Below are positions 1 through 7,560 of a DNA stretch of 33,385 bases, piece by piece. Source of the stretch: Bacillota bacterium. Lineage in GTDB: Bacteria; Bacillota; Limnochordia; Darwinibacteriales; Darwinibacteriaceae. The DNA is taken from assembly GCA_012521465.1 (NCBI GenBank), contig JAAYMI010000171.1:1-33385 (forward strand), in the 5' to 3' direction. The notes under the pieces are model-generated. The model had not been told where the DNA came from. It did not search any database and was given only the letters and a program-made list of their open reading frames with translations. The translations under genes were made by a program, and so were the position numbers. Numbering within the stretch: position 1 is the stretch's first letter; each line of letters begins with the position of its first letter.

Positions 1-19
1 GCCCCTGCCGCTCGGTCAT

Positions 20-556
20 TCAATCATCGTCACGGTCGTCATCGTCTAGGTCATCATTCCAGTCATCGTCTCCGCTGTCCTTGTTCTGAAAATCAACAGC
101 ACCGCGGGTGCCGTTAGTGAGTTCGTACTCAAACTCGAATTCGCGCACATCTCCTTCCGCGATGGCCAATTGGTCCAGGACAGACTGAATCAGGGTCAGA
201 GGTTCACTGGTCGGGAGAGAGGGTATGGCAGCGGCAATTGCCTCGGTCTGGTCTACAGCCGCTTGTCCTGTGACTTCCCCTTCGTCTGGGCGGTCGCCTC
301 GCCGGAGCATGGCTCTTGGATCCTGGCCCTCCTGGGCGTTGTAAGCCAGTTTGATTTCGGCATCGTTCACCAGCTCAATCTCTAGATCCAATCTCCTCAG
401 GTCCTCCAAGCGGTTACCAGGGGTGGCGGCTTGGGAGCGTATTTCTTCCTCGACGGTGCCAGAACGGGGCTTAGTCTGCAGCCAGCCTTGCGCGTAGGCC
501 AAAGCTACTAGAATTACAGCGATGACTAAGACTGGAATGAACCGCTGGATCTTCAT
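20..556 (-). CDS. YusW-like secreted protein with Asp-rich tail
   Basis: The product is about 178 aa. It has an N-terminal hydrophobic segment (roughly residues 5-22, ending near AYAQG) that is a signal peptide or membrane anchor. The middle part carries alternating strand-like stretches (ELVNDAEIKLAY, then EFEFEYELTNGT) that resemble YusW-like exported proteins; this family match is from memory and moderate. The last 20 or so residues are almost all Asp/Asn with a single Arg, a highly acidic tail that could bind cations. I chose the ATG at 556 because AAAGGAGC lies 8 nt upstream of it. An in-frame ATG at 574 sits upstream of that ribosome-binding site and is unlikely to be used. The gene is divergent from dps. 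Its function is unknown. Confidence 0.6.
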   Translation of the reverse strand: MKIQRFIPVLVIAVILVALAYAQGWLQTKPRSGTVEEEIRSQAATPGNRLEDLRRLDLEIELVNDAEIKLAYNAQEGQDPRAMLRRGDRPDEGEVTGQAAVDQTEAIAAAIPSLPTSEPLTLIQSVLDQLAIAEGDVREFEFEYELTNGTRGAVDFQNKDSGDDDWNDDLDDDDRDDD

Positions 557-692
557 GGCGCTTGCTCCTTTCATATGGTCCTAAGCGATAGTCTGCCCAA
601 AATGGCTGGGCTTGAAACGCCGAGAACCCATGCTGCATTGCAGAGGAGCTTTCGGGAAAGCATCATTGTGAGGTGGTGGCTAGGAAAGGGGC

Positions 693-721
693 TTGACATT
701 TCAATTAATGAGAGGTATTAT
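693..721 (+). promoter_or_regulatory. Vegetative promoter for dps
   Basis: TTGACA (693-698), a 17-nt spacer and TATTAT (716-721) give a near-consensus sigma-A promoter about 48 nt upstream of the dps start. I could not find a convincing PerR or Fur palindrome over it. Confidence 0.8.
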
Positions 722-768
722 CAATATAGACAGCTGATGGATGATATTAGCAAAGAGGAGGCTGAAAC

Positions 769-1242
769 ATGAGCAAGAATAATGTAGGATTACCAGTGGA
801 TGGCAGCAAACGGGTAGTGGAACAGCTTAACAAGCACCTCGCGAATTTGCATGTGCTCTACACGAAGCTGCACAACTATCACTGGAACGTGGAGGGCAGA
901 GGTTTCTTTACAATTCATGCCAAGTTGGAAGAACTCTATGACGGAGTCGCGGAAGAAATCGACGCCGTAGCAGAAAGAATCCTCATGCTTGGAGAGCGCC
1001 CGCTGGCCTCCATGGCTGACTATCTCAAATATGCAGAACTCGAGGAAGCCCCCAGCGAAGCCATTCAAAGCGATGAGCTTGCCAAGGTCTTACTGAAAGA
1101 CTTCCAGACTCTCATTAACAACCTGCGGGCCGGAATCGAAGTGGCGCAGGAAGTAGGCGATGAGGTTACCGTCGATATGATGATTGGTTCTCTCAGCAAT
1201 CTCGAGAAGAGTGTCTGGATGCTGGATGCATTCCTGAAGTAA
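769..1242 (+). CDS. dps: Dps family ferritin-like DNA-binding protein
   Basis: This is a 157-aa Dps/mini-ferritin. Such proteins oxidise Fe(II) with peroxide and store the iron in a dodecameric shell, protecting DNA from oxidative damage in the cytoplasm. The inter-subunit ferroxidase ligands can be read directly: His38 (NYHW), His50 (FTIH), Glu54, Asp65 and Glu69, spaced as in Listeria-type Dps. There is no extended Lys-rich N-terminal tail, so direct DNA binding is uncertain. The start is set by GAGGAGG at 755-761. The gene stands alone between its own promoter and a terminator-like hairpin. Length and motifs are normal for the family. Confidence 0.95.
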   Translation: MSKNNVGLPVDGSKRVVEQLNKHLANLHVLYTKLHNYHWNVEGRGFFTIHAKLEELYDGVAEEIDAVAERILMLGERPLASMADYLKYAELEEAPSEAIQSDELAKVLLKDFQTLINNLRAGIEVAQEVGDEVTVDMMIGSLSNLEKSVWMLDAFLK

Positions 1243-1255
1243 ACTCTGAATCAAG

Positions 1256-1285
1256 AGCCAGCCTGCCACCTACGGTAGGCTGGCT
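1256..1285. terminator. Terminator-like hairpin between convergent genes
   Basis: A 12-bp stem (AGCCAGCCTGCC pairing with GGTAGGCTGGCT, one G-T pair) has a 6-nt loop. It lies between the 3' ends of dps and the convergent 2H phosphoesterase gene. The U-tract is poor on both strands, so termination strength is uncertain. Confidence 0.55.
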
Positions 1286-1298
1286 TATTCGCGTGCGG

Positions 1299-1796
1299 TC
1301 AGCTCAGCAGCTGCCAGCGCTTGCCCCGTCCTGCATCAATCAGCTGGAAGATGCCCGCTCTTGTGAAGGAGAACTCATAGCTCGGATCGTAGTCAGCCAG
1401 TTCCTCCACATATGCCTGAAAGCGCTGCGGCGTCAGCCTTGTGGCGAGGGTGATGTGGGGATGGTACGGCCTTGTTTCCACGGGCACACCGAATTGCTCC
1501 AGTTCTCCGGCCAAATCCCGCTGAAAAGCCAGCAGTTCCGGTGAGGGTTCTACCTTGACAAACAGCACTGCTTTACCAAAGCTGCCGATGCCTGCGCCTC
1601 TGATGGTAAACTGCGGGCGTCGGGATGCTGTCGACTGCACAACGGCAGCTAGCTCCGCATAGCTGTGGTCCCACTGGAAGGGCGGGATCAAAGTGATGTG
1701 GGGTGCGGTCCGGGGCGCGTGGAACCTGCGGCGCCAAGCTTCGATTTCGGCTTCCAGGGCAGGAGGCAGCGTGATGCCGATAAAATAGCTTTCCAT
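1299..1796 (-). CDS. thpR: 2H phosphoesterase, RNA 2',3'-cyclic phosphodiesterase (LigT/ThpR-like)
   Basis: This 165-aa protein of the 2H phosphoesterase superfamily carries both catalytic HxT motifs, His33-Ile-Thr (PHITLIPPF) and His114-Ile-Thr (HPHITLA). Family members hydrolyse 2',3'-cyclic phosphate ends of RNA and can join 2'-5' linkages in vitro; the physiological substrate is unclear. The ATG at 1796 has AAAGGA 8 nt upstream and begins MESYFIGI, typical for the family. An in-frame ATG at 1805 lies too close to that ribosome-binding site. Only 27 nt separate this start from the divergent SIS gene, so its promoter must lie inside that gene; a TATAAT occurs on this strand near 1877-1883. 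Confidence 0.85.
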   Translation of the reverse strand: MESYFIGITLPPALEAEIEAWRRRFHAPRTAPHITLIPPFQWDHSYAELAAVVQSTASRRPQFTIRGAGIGSFGKAVLFVKVEPSPELLAFQRDLAGELEQFGVPVETRPYHPHITLATRLTPQRFQAYVEELADYDPSYEFSFTRAGIFQLIDAGRGKRWQLLS

Positions 1797-1823
1797 GTAC
1801 AGCATCCTTTCTCAGGGGGTAAG

Positions 1824-2462
1824 ATGATGCCGAATGATCGAAATACTCTTTTGACGCGTTATCCTGAGCTTACGTCTATTATAGCGGAAATTGAGCGGGC
1901 TTGCGATGTTCTGGAAGAAGCTTTCCGGACGGGCAGAAAGCTGCTCGTCTGCGGTAATGGCGGCAGCGCTGCGGACAGCGAACACATTGTGGGTGAGCTG
2001 ATGAAGGGGTTTCTCAAAACGCGCACTGTCGCAGAGGCTTTTAGGCAGCGCCTTGCGGAACTGGCGGGCAGTGAAGGAGAGGCTTTAGCCTGCAAGCTGC
2101 AGCAGGCTCTGCCTGCCATTTCGCTCACCAGTCAGACATCTCTCATCACAGCTATCGGCAACGACAATGGCTATGAGTTCGTCTTTGCCCAACAAGTGTT
2201 GGGTTACGGACAGCCAGGTGATGTGCTGCTCGCCATCACCACATCAGGCAGCTCCCGCAATGTGGTGAATGCCTGCCTTGCCGCGAGGGCTCTCGGCATG
2301 ATTGTGCTCGGCTTTACGGGGCAGGGAGGTGGTAGAGTGGGTGAACTGAGCCACTACCTCATTGCAGTCCCCGAAGGAGAAACAGCGCATGTCCAGGAAC
2401 TGCAGCAGGCAGTCTATCACTATATCTGTGCTGAAATCGAGCGGCGGTTTTTTCCCCAGTAA
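1824..2462 (+). CDS. SIS-domain phosphosugar isomerase, GmhA-like
   Basis: The product is about 212 aa with a single SIS (sugar isomerase) domain. Hallmarks are the phosphosugar-binding loop CGNGGSAAD, the ITTSGSSRNV loop and the conserved AIGNDNGYEFVFAQQV segment seen in sedoheptulose-7-phosphate isomerase (GmhA) and relatives. Compared with classical GmhA it has an insertion of about 25 residues (roughly 62-90) between the first helix and the TSLITAI strand. It may therefore belong to a related clostridial SIS group and not be a true heptose enzyme. The ATG at 1824 (or 1827) follows AGGGGGT at 1814-1820. A heptose or other sugar-phosphate role in envelope synthesis is plausible but unproven. 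Confidence 0.8.
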   Translation: MMPNDRNTLLTRYPELTSIIAEIERACDVLEEAFRTGRKLLVCGNGGSAADSEHIVGELMKGFLKTRTVAEAFRQRLAELAGSEGEALACKLQQALPAISLTSQTSLITAIGNDNGYEFVFAQQVLGYGQPGDVLLAITTSGSSRNVVNACLAARALGMIVLGFTGQGGGRVGELSHYLIAVPEGETAHVQELQQAVYHYICAEIERRFFPQ

Positions 2463-2481
2463 CGCCTTGCGCCGCGTTCTG

Positions 2482-2510
2482 TTGCGTTGAGGTACGACAT
2501 AGGGTATAAT
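2482..2510 (+). promoter_or_regulatory. Promoter for the TetR/exporter operon
   Basis: TTGCGT (2482-2487), a 17-nt spacer and a perfect TATAAT (2505-2510) lie about 65 nt before the regulator start. I did not see a clear TetR operator palindrome in the leader. Confidence 0.6.
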
Positions 2511-2575
2511 TAAGCCAGGCAAAGATTCGAACGAACGACCGATTTATCCCGTGGAAAGAGAAGGTGTTTAGCGCT

Positions 2576-3127
2576 GTGAACAAGACCCAAGAAGAGCAGA
2601 TCTTGTCGGCGGCTTATATATGCATTGCCAGGGAAGGTTATGGCAGCGTCAGCCTCAGACAGATTGCACAGGAGGCAGGTGTGGCAGTCAGCCAGATCAG
2701 CTATCACTTCAAGAATAAGGAAGGACTGCTCCTGGCTGTCATAGCTCAAGCTGCGGAAAAATACCACAACTTGATGCGGCAGACCATCGCTGACATCCAA
2801 TCTCCAGCGGAAAAAGAAGAAAGGCTGATTGCTCTTTTTAAAGAGGTGCTCATGAAAGACACGGCGTTGTTCCGAGTGATTTATGACTCTGCGGGCCTAG
2901 CTTTGTTTTCCGAGACATTTAGAACCAAGATGCAGGAAGTTTTCGCCGGCATCAGGCAGCAAATCGTGGACGAGATCCAAACTGCGGTGGAAGATCCGGC
3001 CGATGTGGCGCCCATCTCGCGGCTCATGTTTGGAGTGATTCTTGGCACCGCGATTCAGTTTCTCCTTGAACCAGATGATCCAGCAATTCTTGACTCCCTC
3101 GACATGCTTGGGCGTTTCTTCAGCTAG
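2576..3127 (+). CDS. TetR/AcrR family transcriptional regulator
   Basis: The product is about 183 aa with an N-terminal TetR helix-turn-helix: ILSAAYICIAREGYGSVSLRQIA, AGVAVSQISYHFKNKEGLL, in the usual positions 7-52. It is followed by an all-helical ligand-binding domain (FRVIYDSAGLALFSETF). Regulators of this type repress exporters and release DNA when a hydrophobic ligand binds. I prefer the GTG at 2576 because AGAAGGTG precedes it by 9 nt; a GTG at 2564 is the alternative. The exporter fusion starts 18 nt downstream, so this is most likely the first gene and the repressor of the 2576-7461 operon. The ligand is unknown. Confidence 0.85.
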   Translation: MNKTQEEQILSAAYICIAREGYGSVSLRQIAQEAGVAVSQISYHFKNKEGLLLAVIAQAAEKYHNLMRQTIADIQSPAEKEERLIALFKEVLMKDTALFRVIYDSAGLALFSETFRTKMQEVFAGIRQQIVDEIQTAVEDPADVAPISRLMFGVILGTAIQFLLEPDDPAILDSLDMLGRFFS

Positions 3128-3145
3128 ACCAGTGAGGTGGTATGC

Positions 3146-6100
3146 ATGCATCGGCTGATCAAGTCCGTCCTGCGGCGGCCGTGGCTTTACTTGACCCTAG
3201 CACTGCTCGTAACCCTTATTACAGCATCGTTTATTCCCCGGCTAGAATTTGATGCCAGTATCATGTCCATGATCCCTGACGATGATCCGGTGTTGGAAGA
3301 ACTGCAGGAAGTTACTCGCGAGTTTGGTTCGCAGGAGCTTTTTGCTGTGACGCTCCGAGCGGAGGACATCTATGAGCCTGCAGTCCTGAATAAACTCGCC
3401 GCGCTGGAAAAGGAAATAGCCGCTCTGCCAGGAGTAAGCCGAGTGGACAGTCCATTCAATGTCCAGCTGGTGGAAAGTGGGTTTTTTGGCATCGATATTC
3501 GGCCTGTTACAGCAGCAGTTCCCCAGACACCTGAGGAGATTGCCGATTTTCGTGCCGCATTCGCCCAAACGCCATACGCCGGTCGATTGATCACAGCGGA
3601 TGGACGCGGTGCCATGCTGCTGGTCGAGTTTGAGCCCTGGGATGATGAGGAAAAGCGGCTGGTGGTGAAAGACATCGAGCGAATCGCTCAGTCCTATGCC
3701 GGTCCAGAGGAGATTTCAGTTGTCGGCGACCTCTATGTTTTCCACTATACAGAATATGCCATGCAGCAGGACCTCCTGCGCTTGGTTCCATTTGTAGTTG
3801 TTGCGATTATTGTTGTCTTGTATTGGACGTTCCGTTCTTTCTTGGGCGTTGCTGTTCCGCTTGTGACCGTCTCTCTGAGCTTGATTTGGACAGTAGGCCT
3901 GATGGCTTTGTTTAAGGTGCCCATATCGATTATCTCCATGGTTCTGCCCATGATTCTCTTAACATTGGGAGTTGCTTCTGGCATTCATATTCTCAATAAA
4001 TACCAGGAGCTCTTGGCGTTAGGCCTAGAAAAGACGGTCGCTCTGGAGCGGACGTTCACAGAAATTGCCTCCCCCGTGATCATGGCCGCCTTAACCACAT
4101 GCGCAGGCTTTGCCTCCCTGATTACCGCCTTTGTCCGCCCGATTCGGGAGTTCGGCGTGTTTACCGCCTTCGGGGTGGCGGCAGCGATGGCGCTCTCCCT
4201 CACAGTGGTTCCCGCCGCGCTTGTGTTGGTGAGGCCGCCGAAAACAAAGACCCAGCACCCCGGCAAGCCGCGGTCCGGCCTACTCACCGTTGGACTAGAC
4301 CGCATTGCTCGGCTGGCACTGTACCGCAACCGTCTGGTAATTGTGGTGGGTATCGGTTTGCTGGTGGTGATGGGGATCGGCGGCAGTCTGATTCAGCTGG
4401 AGAGCAATATCGTGAACTACTTTGATGAAGAGACGCCGATTAGGCGAGCAACCACCACGGTGGAAGAGGTCTTTGGGGGAAGCATGCAGCTGGCAGTCGT
4501 TTTCGACACTGGTCAGCCAGATGGGATCAAAGACCCAGCTGTGCTTCGGAAAATTGAAGAAACCGCGGAGTATCTCGATACGTTTACCACCATCAACCAT
4601 GCCACTTCCATCGTAGATGTGCTGAAACTGCTTAACCAGGCTCTCTGGGACGGAGACCCAGAGTTCTACAGGGTTCCTGAGACCCGGGAAGCCGTTGCGC
4701 AGCAGCTTCTCCTGTTTACGATGCAGGGTGGTTCTGGGCTGGATTCCCTCGTAAGCTACGATTACCGGCAAGCCATCATTAACGCCCAGATGAAAACCCT
4801 TGATGCCAAGCAGCTGGCTGATGTGATTCAAGCAGTGGAAGACTACGTGGAGCAGGAGTTTGGTCATGACCAAACCCTAAGAGTGACTGTGACAGGTACT
4901 CCTAAGGTTATGATGCGGTTGATGGACCGCTACGTGCAGACCCAGGTTTCCAGCCTGATTACGTCCACTATCGCTGTAGGCCTCATTGTTATGCTCTTGA
5001 TGGGTTCGGTGGTCTTAGGGCTGCTCTGCCTTGTTCCCCTGGCGTTCACTGTGGCAGTTAATTTTGGTGTCATGGGTTTTGTGGGCATCCCTCTGGACGC
5101 AGTTACCTCGATTATTGCCAGCTTGGCTATAGGGCTAGGCATCGACTATGCCGTTCACTACGTGAGCCGCTATCGGCAAGAACGGGAGGCGGGCCGTAGT
5201 TTCGACGATGCCATTCTTGTCACAGGAACCACAGCTGGGCGGGGAATCTTCTATAATTCCGCAGCTTTGGTCGTTGGACTGCTCGTACTTGTCTTCTCCA
5301 GATATTTTCGGGCGATCGGGATTTTTGGCTACCTCATGGCCCTGACTATGGTAATCAGCAGTTTAGCCACTTTAGCGCTCATACCGGTATTTCTGCGAGT
5401 CTACGAAAATCGCACGCTAAGAGGGGGTAAGCACATGAGAAGGGCAGTCTTTGTCCTAGCCCTGGTACTGCTGGGGTTGTCCAGCACAGCATTAGCTCAA
5501 GAGTTGACGGGCAGCGAGATTCTCGAACAAATCGCACTAACTAATCTCTTGGCAGGATCAGGAACTGCACAGCTGGAGCTGATTACGGAGAACGCCACCG
5601 GTGCCCGGCGGAGTTACAGCCTGCAGATATTCCGCCAGCAGGATAGTGCAGGGGAAAAGCAGTTGCTGGAATACCTCGGGCCTGCGGATGTGCGGGGAAC
5701 CAAGTTCCTGGCCATCAAAGAGGGAGATGGGCCCCGCCAGATGTGGCTCTATATGCCTGCGCTGGGGCGAGAACGGCGGATCGCGGCCAATATGACCGGA
5801 GACAAGTTCATGGGCACTGACTTTACTTACGAAGAGATCGCAGGTGACTTTGATTACAAGGAGCAGTACGAAGCGGAGCGGCTTCCAGATGAGGTATTAG
5901 ACGGGCATAATGCCTATGTGCTGCTGATGCGGCCGGCGGAGAATGCGCCCTACCAAGAGGTAAGAATGTGGGTGCAGCAGGATGGAATGCTGCCCATCAA
6001 AATAGAGCTGTTTGAACAGAATGCAGCAGCGCCCACCAAGACACTCCGACTTGGTGATTTCCGGGATGTAGATGGCGAAGTGGTACCCCACTACTTAGAG

Positions 6101-6205
6101 ATGCGGGATGAACTGGCAGGCACCCGCACCATCCTGCAGCTTTCTGAGATCAGCAGTGAACGGGTCTCAGACGATATCTTTTCCCTGCGTTACTTGCGGC
6201 GCTAG
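3146..6205 (+). CDS. MMPL/RND-family exporter fused to a LolA-like lipoprotein-sorting domain
   Basis: The open frame runs 1019 codons. Residues 1-763 are an MMPL/RND permease with two equivalent halves. Each half has one membrane helix, a large external loop and a bundle of five helices (for example around GVASGIHILNKY in half one and GLGIDYAVHYVSRY in half two). These proteins move lipids or hydrophobic compounds using the proton gradient. Residues 764-1019 begin with a complete signal peptide (MRRAVFVLALVLLGLSSTALA, cleavage before QE). A LolA/LppX-like sorting fold follows (QMWLYMPALGRERRI, GDKFMGTDFTYEEI, PIKIELF). Genes for these two parts are usually separate neighbours. The start at ATG 3146 follows GAGGTGG; an upstream GTG at 3137 overlaps that site. 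Part of the TetR/exporter/barrel operon. Confidence 0.8.
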   Translation: MHRLIKSVLRRPWLYLTLALLVTLITASFIPRLEFDASIMSMIPDDDPVLEELQEVTREFGSQELFAVTLRAEDIYEPAVLNKLAALEKEIAALPGVSRVDSPFNVQLVESGFFGIDIRPVTAAVPQTPEEIADFRAAFAQTPYAGRLITADGRGAMLLVEFEPWDDEEKRLVVKDIERIAQSYAGPEEISVVGDLYVFHYTEYAMQQDLLRLVPFVVVAIIVVLYWTFRSFLGVAVPLVTVSLSLIWTVGLMALFKVPISIISMVLPMILLTLGVASGIHILNKYQELLALGLEKTVALERTFTEIASPVIMAALTTCAGFASLITAFVRPIREFGVFTAFGVAAAMALSLTVVPAALVLVRPPKTKTQHPGKPRSGLLTVGLDRIARLALYRNRLVIVVGIGLLVVMGIGGSLIQLESNIVNYFDEETPIRRATTTVEEVFGGSMQLAVVFDTGQPDGIKDPAVLRKIEETAEYLDTFTTINHATSIVDVLKLLNQALWDGDPEFYRVPETREAVAQQLLLFTMQGGSGLDSLVSYDYRQAIINAQMKTLDAKQLADVIQAVEDYVEQEFGHDQTLRVTVTGTPKVMMRLMDRYVQTQVSSLITSTIAVGLIVMLLMGSVVLGLLCLVPLAFTVAVNFGVMGFVGIPLDAVTSIIASLAIGLGIDYAVHYVSRYRQEREAGRSFDDAILVTGTTAGRGIFYNSAALVVGLLVLVFSRYFRAIGIFGYLMALTMVISSLATLALIPVFLRVYENRTLRGGKHMRRAVFVLALVLLGLSSTALAQELTGSEILEQIALTNLLAGSGTAQLELITENATGARRSYSLQIFRQQDSAGEKQLLEYLGPADVRGTKFLAIKEGDGPRQMWLYMPALGRERRIAANMTGDKFMGTDFTYEEIAGDFDYKEQYEAERLPDEVLDGHNAYVLLMRPAENAPYQEVRMWVQQDGMLPIKIELFEQNAAAPTKTLRLGDFRDVDGEVVPHYLEMRDELAGTRTILQLSEISSERVSDDIFSLRYLRR
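5435..6205 (+). CDS. Possible internal start: LolA-like outer-membrane lipoprotein-sorting protein
   Basis: Inside the fused frame, an ATG at 5435 is preceded by GAGGGGG (5421-5427) at 7 nt and opens with a textbook signal peptide. It would give a separate 256-aa exported protein. The 14 bases before it look like an intergenic spacer: each of the other two frames has a TAA there (5418-5420 and 5428-5430). The LolA-like protein may therefore be made independently, as a cleaved part of the fusion, or both. A sequencing or assembly indel could also have joined two genes. LolA-type proteins carry lipoproteins or lipids across the periplasm. Confidence 0.5.
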   Translation: MRRAVFVLALVLLGLSSTALAQELTGSEILEQIALTNLLAGSGTAQLELITENATGARRSYSLQIFRQQDSAGEKQLLEYLGPADVRGTKFLAIKEGDGPRQMWLYMPALGRERRIAANMTGDKFMGTDFTYEEIAGDFDYKEQYEAERLPDEVLDGHNAYVLLMRPAENAPYQEVRMWVQQDGMLPIKIELFEQNAAAPTKTLRLGDFRDVDGEVVPHYLEMRDELAGTRTILQLSEISSERVSDDIFSLRYLRR

Positions 6206-6228
6206 CAGCTGAGAGGGAGGAAAAAGCA

Positions 6229-7461
6229 ATGCGCAAAGGGATCTACACTGTGACTCTGGTTCTCGCAGCACTGGTGATGAGTACCGCTGCCGATGCCGCT
6301 TCAGTAGGTGGCGAACTGCAGGCCAGTGTTGTGTATGAGCTTGAGGCAGGAATCAGCTCAGCCCCCTTGCACCTGACCGTCGCAGTGAGCGACGATCTTT
6401 CCGGTAAGGGGAAACTGCATGCTGCGCTCAAGGGCAGGCTCGACCCGGTGGAAGACGTCTACAGCGCGGCGCTCGGTGAAGTATATGGATCATTTTACCT
6501 GGGGGATGTAGATCTGACAGTGGGGAGGAAGATCATCAGCTGGGGGACGGTGGATGCCTTTGGCCCCACCAATTACTTCGCCAGGCTGAGCGAAGATGCC
6601 CTGGTCCAGGGTTCGATGGCGGGCGAACCAGTCACCGGTGTGCAGGCAGCCTATTACGGTCCGGGATGGACCATAACAGGTGTAGTGCTGCCCGTCTTTA
6701 AGCCTCAAGCCGTTACCCCGCTGATGCGGGAGAAGATACTGGCAGAGCCTAATGGAGAATTGCTCCTGGCGGCAATCGAAGAAACAGCCCCGCCCCCGTT
6801 CGGCTTGGAAAACATGGAACTTGGCGTGAGGGTGGAGACTTCGGCACAAGGTTGGGACGTACAGCTCAGCGCCTACCGCGGCTTCGAACCGCTGCCGGGC
6901 GTGAGGGCAGTAACAACCCTCATTCCCTTTACTACCACCTTGGAGGGCGAGTACCGCCGCCAGACATATGTGGGAGCCGCCGTGGTCGGCTTCGTCGGCG
7001 ATGTTGGTATTCGCGCAGAGGTTGCTTACGGTGGGCCAACTCCGTTTCCTGAAGCTCGAAGCTGGACAATTGTTACGCCTCTGTCGCAAAACAAGTCGGC
7101 TTGGAAAGGCGCGGTCGGGGTGGAATACCTTTTTCCCATAGGGAACGGCTTGCTGGCTCAAGGTCAGTACATCTATGAAGGGCGTGGCAGCCTGTTCAGC
7201 CCCTATTTCGACCCTACGGTTGAGCCAGAACCAGCCCATTACCTCATGGGTAGGATCTCCTACAACTTCACACTGGAAAACCGCGTGGAGCTCACAGCCC
7301 TATACAGCCGGCAGGACGGCAGTGCACTACTGCTGCCTAGTTTCACCTATCGCCTTACCCAGGGCCTGGAGCTTAGAGGTTCCTGTCTCAAGAACGTGGG
7401 GGACGGTGAGCTCACTTTACTGCCAGACCAAGTGCGTGCTGTCGCGGTCTTAAGGTTCTAA
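6229..7461 (+). CDS. Putative outer-membrane beta-barrel protein (DUF1302/porin-like)
   Basis: The product is 410 aa with a signal peptide (MRKGIYTVTLVLAALVMSTAADA, cut before AS). The rest is mostly alternating amphipathic strands with few long hydrophobic helices, as in outer-membrane barrels. The segment LTVGRKIISWGTVDAFGPTNY matches the pattern of DUF1302-type barrels (GRQ..WG....D..NP). The final residue is Phe (AVAVLRF), the usual C-terminal aromatic signal for the BAM machinery. In Gram-negative bacteria DUF1302 barrels are found beside MMPL exporters and a sorting protein, as here. It starts 23 nt after the exporter gene with GAGGGAGG as ribosome-binding site. The exact family is inferred from pattern, not from a search. 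Confidence 0.65.
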   Translation: MRKGIYTVTLVLAALVMSTAADAASVGGELQASVVYELEAGISSAPLHLTVAVSDDLSGKGKLHAALKGRLDPVEDVYSAALGEVYGSFYLGDVDLTVGRKIISWGTVDAFGPTNYFARLSEDALVQGSMAGEPVTGVQAAYYGPGWTITGVVLPVFKPQAVTPLMREKILAEPNGELLLAAIEETAPPPFGLENMELGVRVETSAQGWDVQLSAYRGFEPLPGVRAVTTLIPFTTTLEGEYRRQTYVGAAVVGFVGDVGIRAEVAYGGPTPFPEARSWTIVTPLSQNKSAWKGAVGVEYLFPIGNGLLAQGQYIYEGRGSLFSPYFDPTVEPEPAHYLMGRISYNFTLENRVELTALYSRQDGSALLLPSFTYRLTQGLELRGSCLKNVGDGELTLLPDQVRAVAVLRF

Positions 7462-7499
7462 AACTGGAGGTATGGGCAAAAAGCGGCAGGGACTCAGAG

Positions 7500-7528
7500 G
7501 AATGCCCTGGACTACAGCGCACACACTA
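7500..7528 (+). promoter_or_regulatory. Sigma-G-like promoter of tlp
   Basis: GAATG (7500-7504), 17 nt, then CACACTA (7522-7528) fits the forespore sigma-G pattern GHATR / CATNHTA with one mismatch. It lies 32 nt before the tlp start. This is consistent with known forespore expression of small acid-soluble proteins but was found by eye. Confidence 0.4.
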
Positions 7529-7560
7529 AGCACGATACTGTGCAGAAAGGTGGAGCAGCT

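Noticed and set aside
699-725. Possible PerR or Fur box over the dps promoter
   Set aside because: AT-rich half-sites such as ATTAAT and TATTAT are present, but they do not form the expected palindrome (only a few matching positions).
575-772. 65-codon open frame upstream of dps
   Set aside because: It spans the near-consensus dps promoter (693-721) and overlaps the dps start, has no ribosome-binding site and no recognisable features.
1824-2462. Calling the SIS gene a true gmhA of LPS heptose synthesis
   Set aside because: An insertion of about 25 residues and the absence of linked gmhB/hdd genes make the specific assignment unsafe; kept as GmhA-like.
4295-4873. 192-codon antisense frame inside the MMPL gene
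   Set aside because: Shadow of the permease frame; no ribosome-binding site and low-plausibility composition.
6490-7239. 249-codon open frame antisense to the beta-barrel gene
   Set aside because: No start signals or protein-like pattern; the plus-strand gene has a signal peptide, ribosome-binding site and C-terminal Phe.
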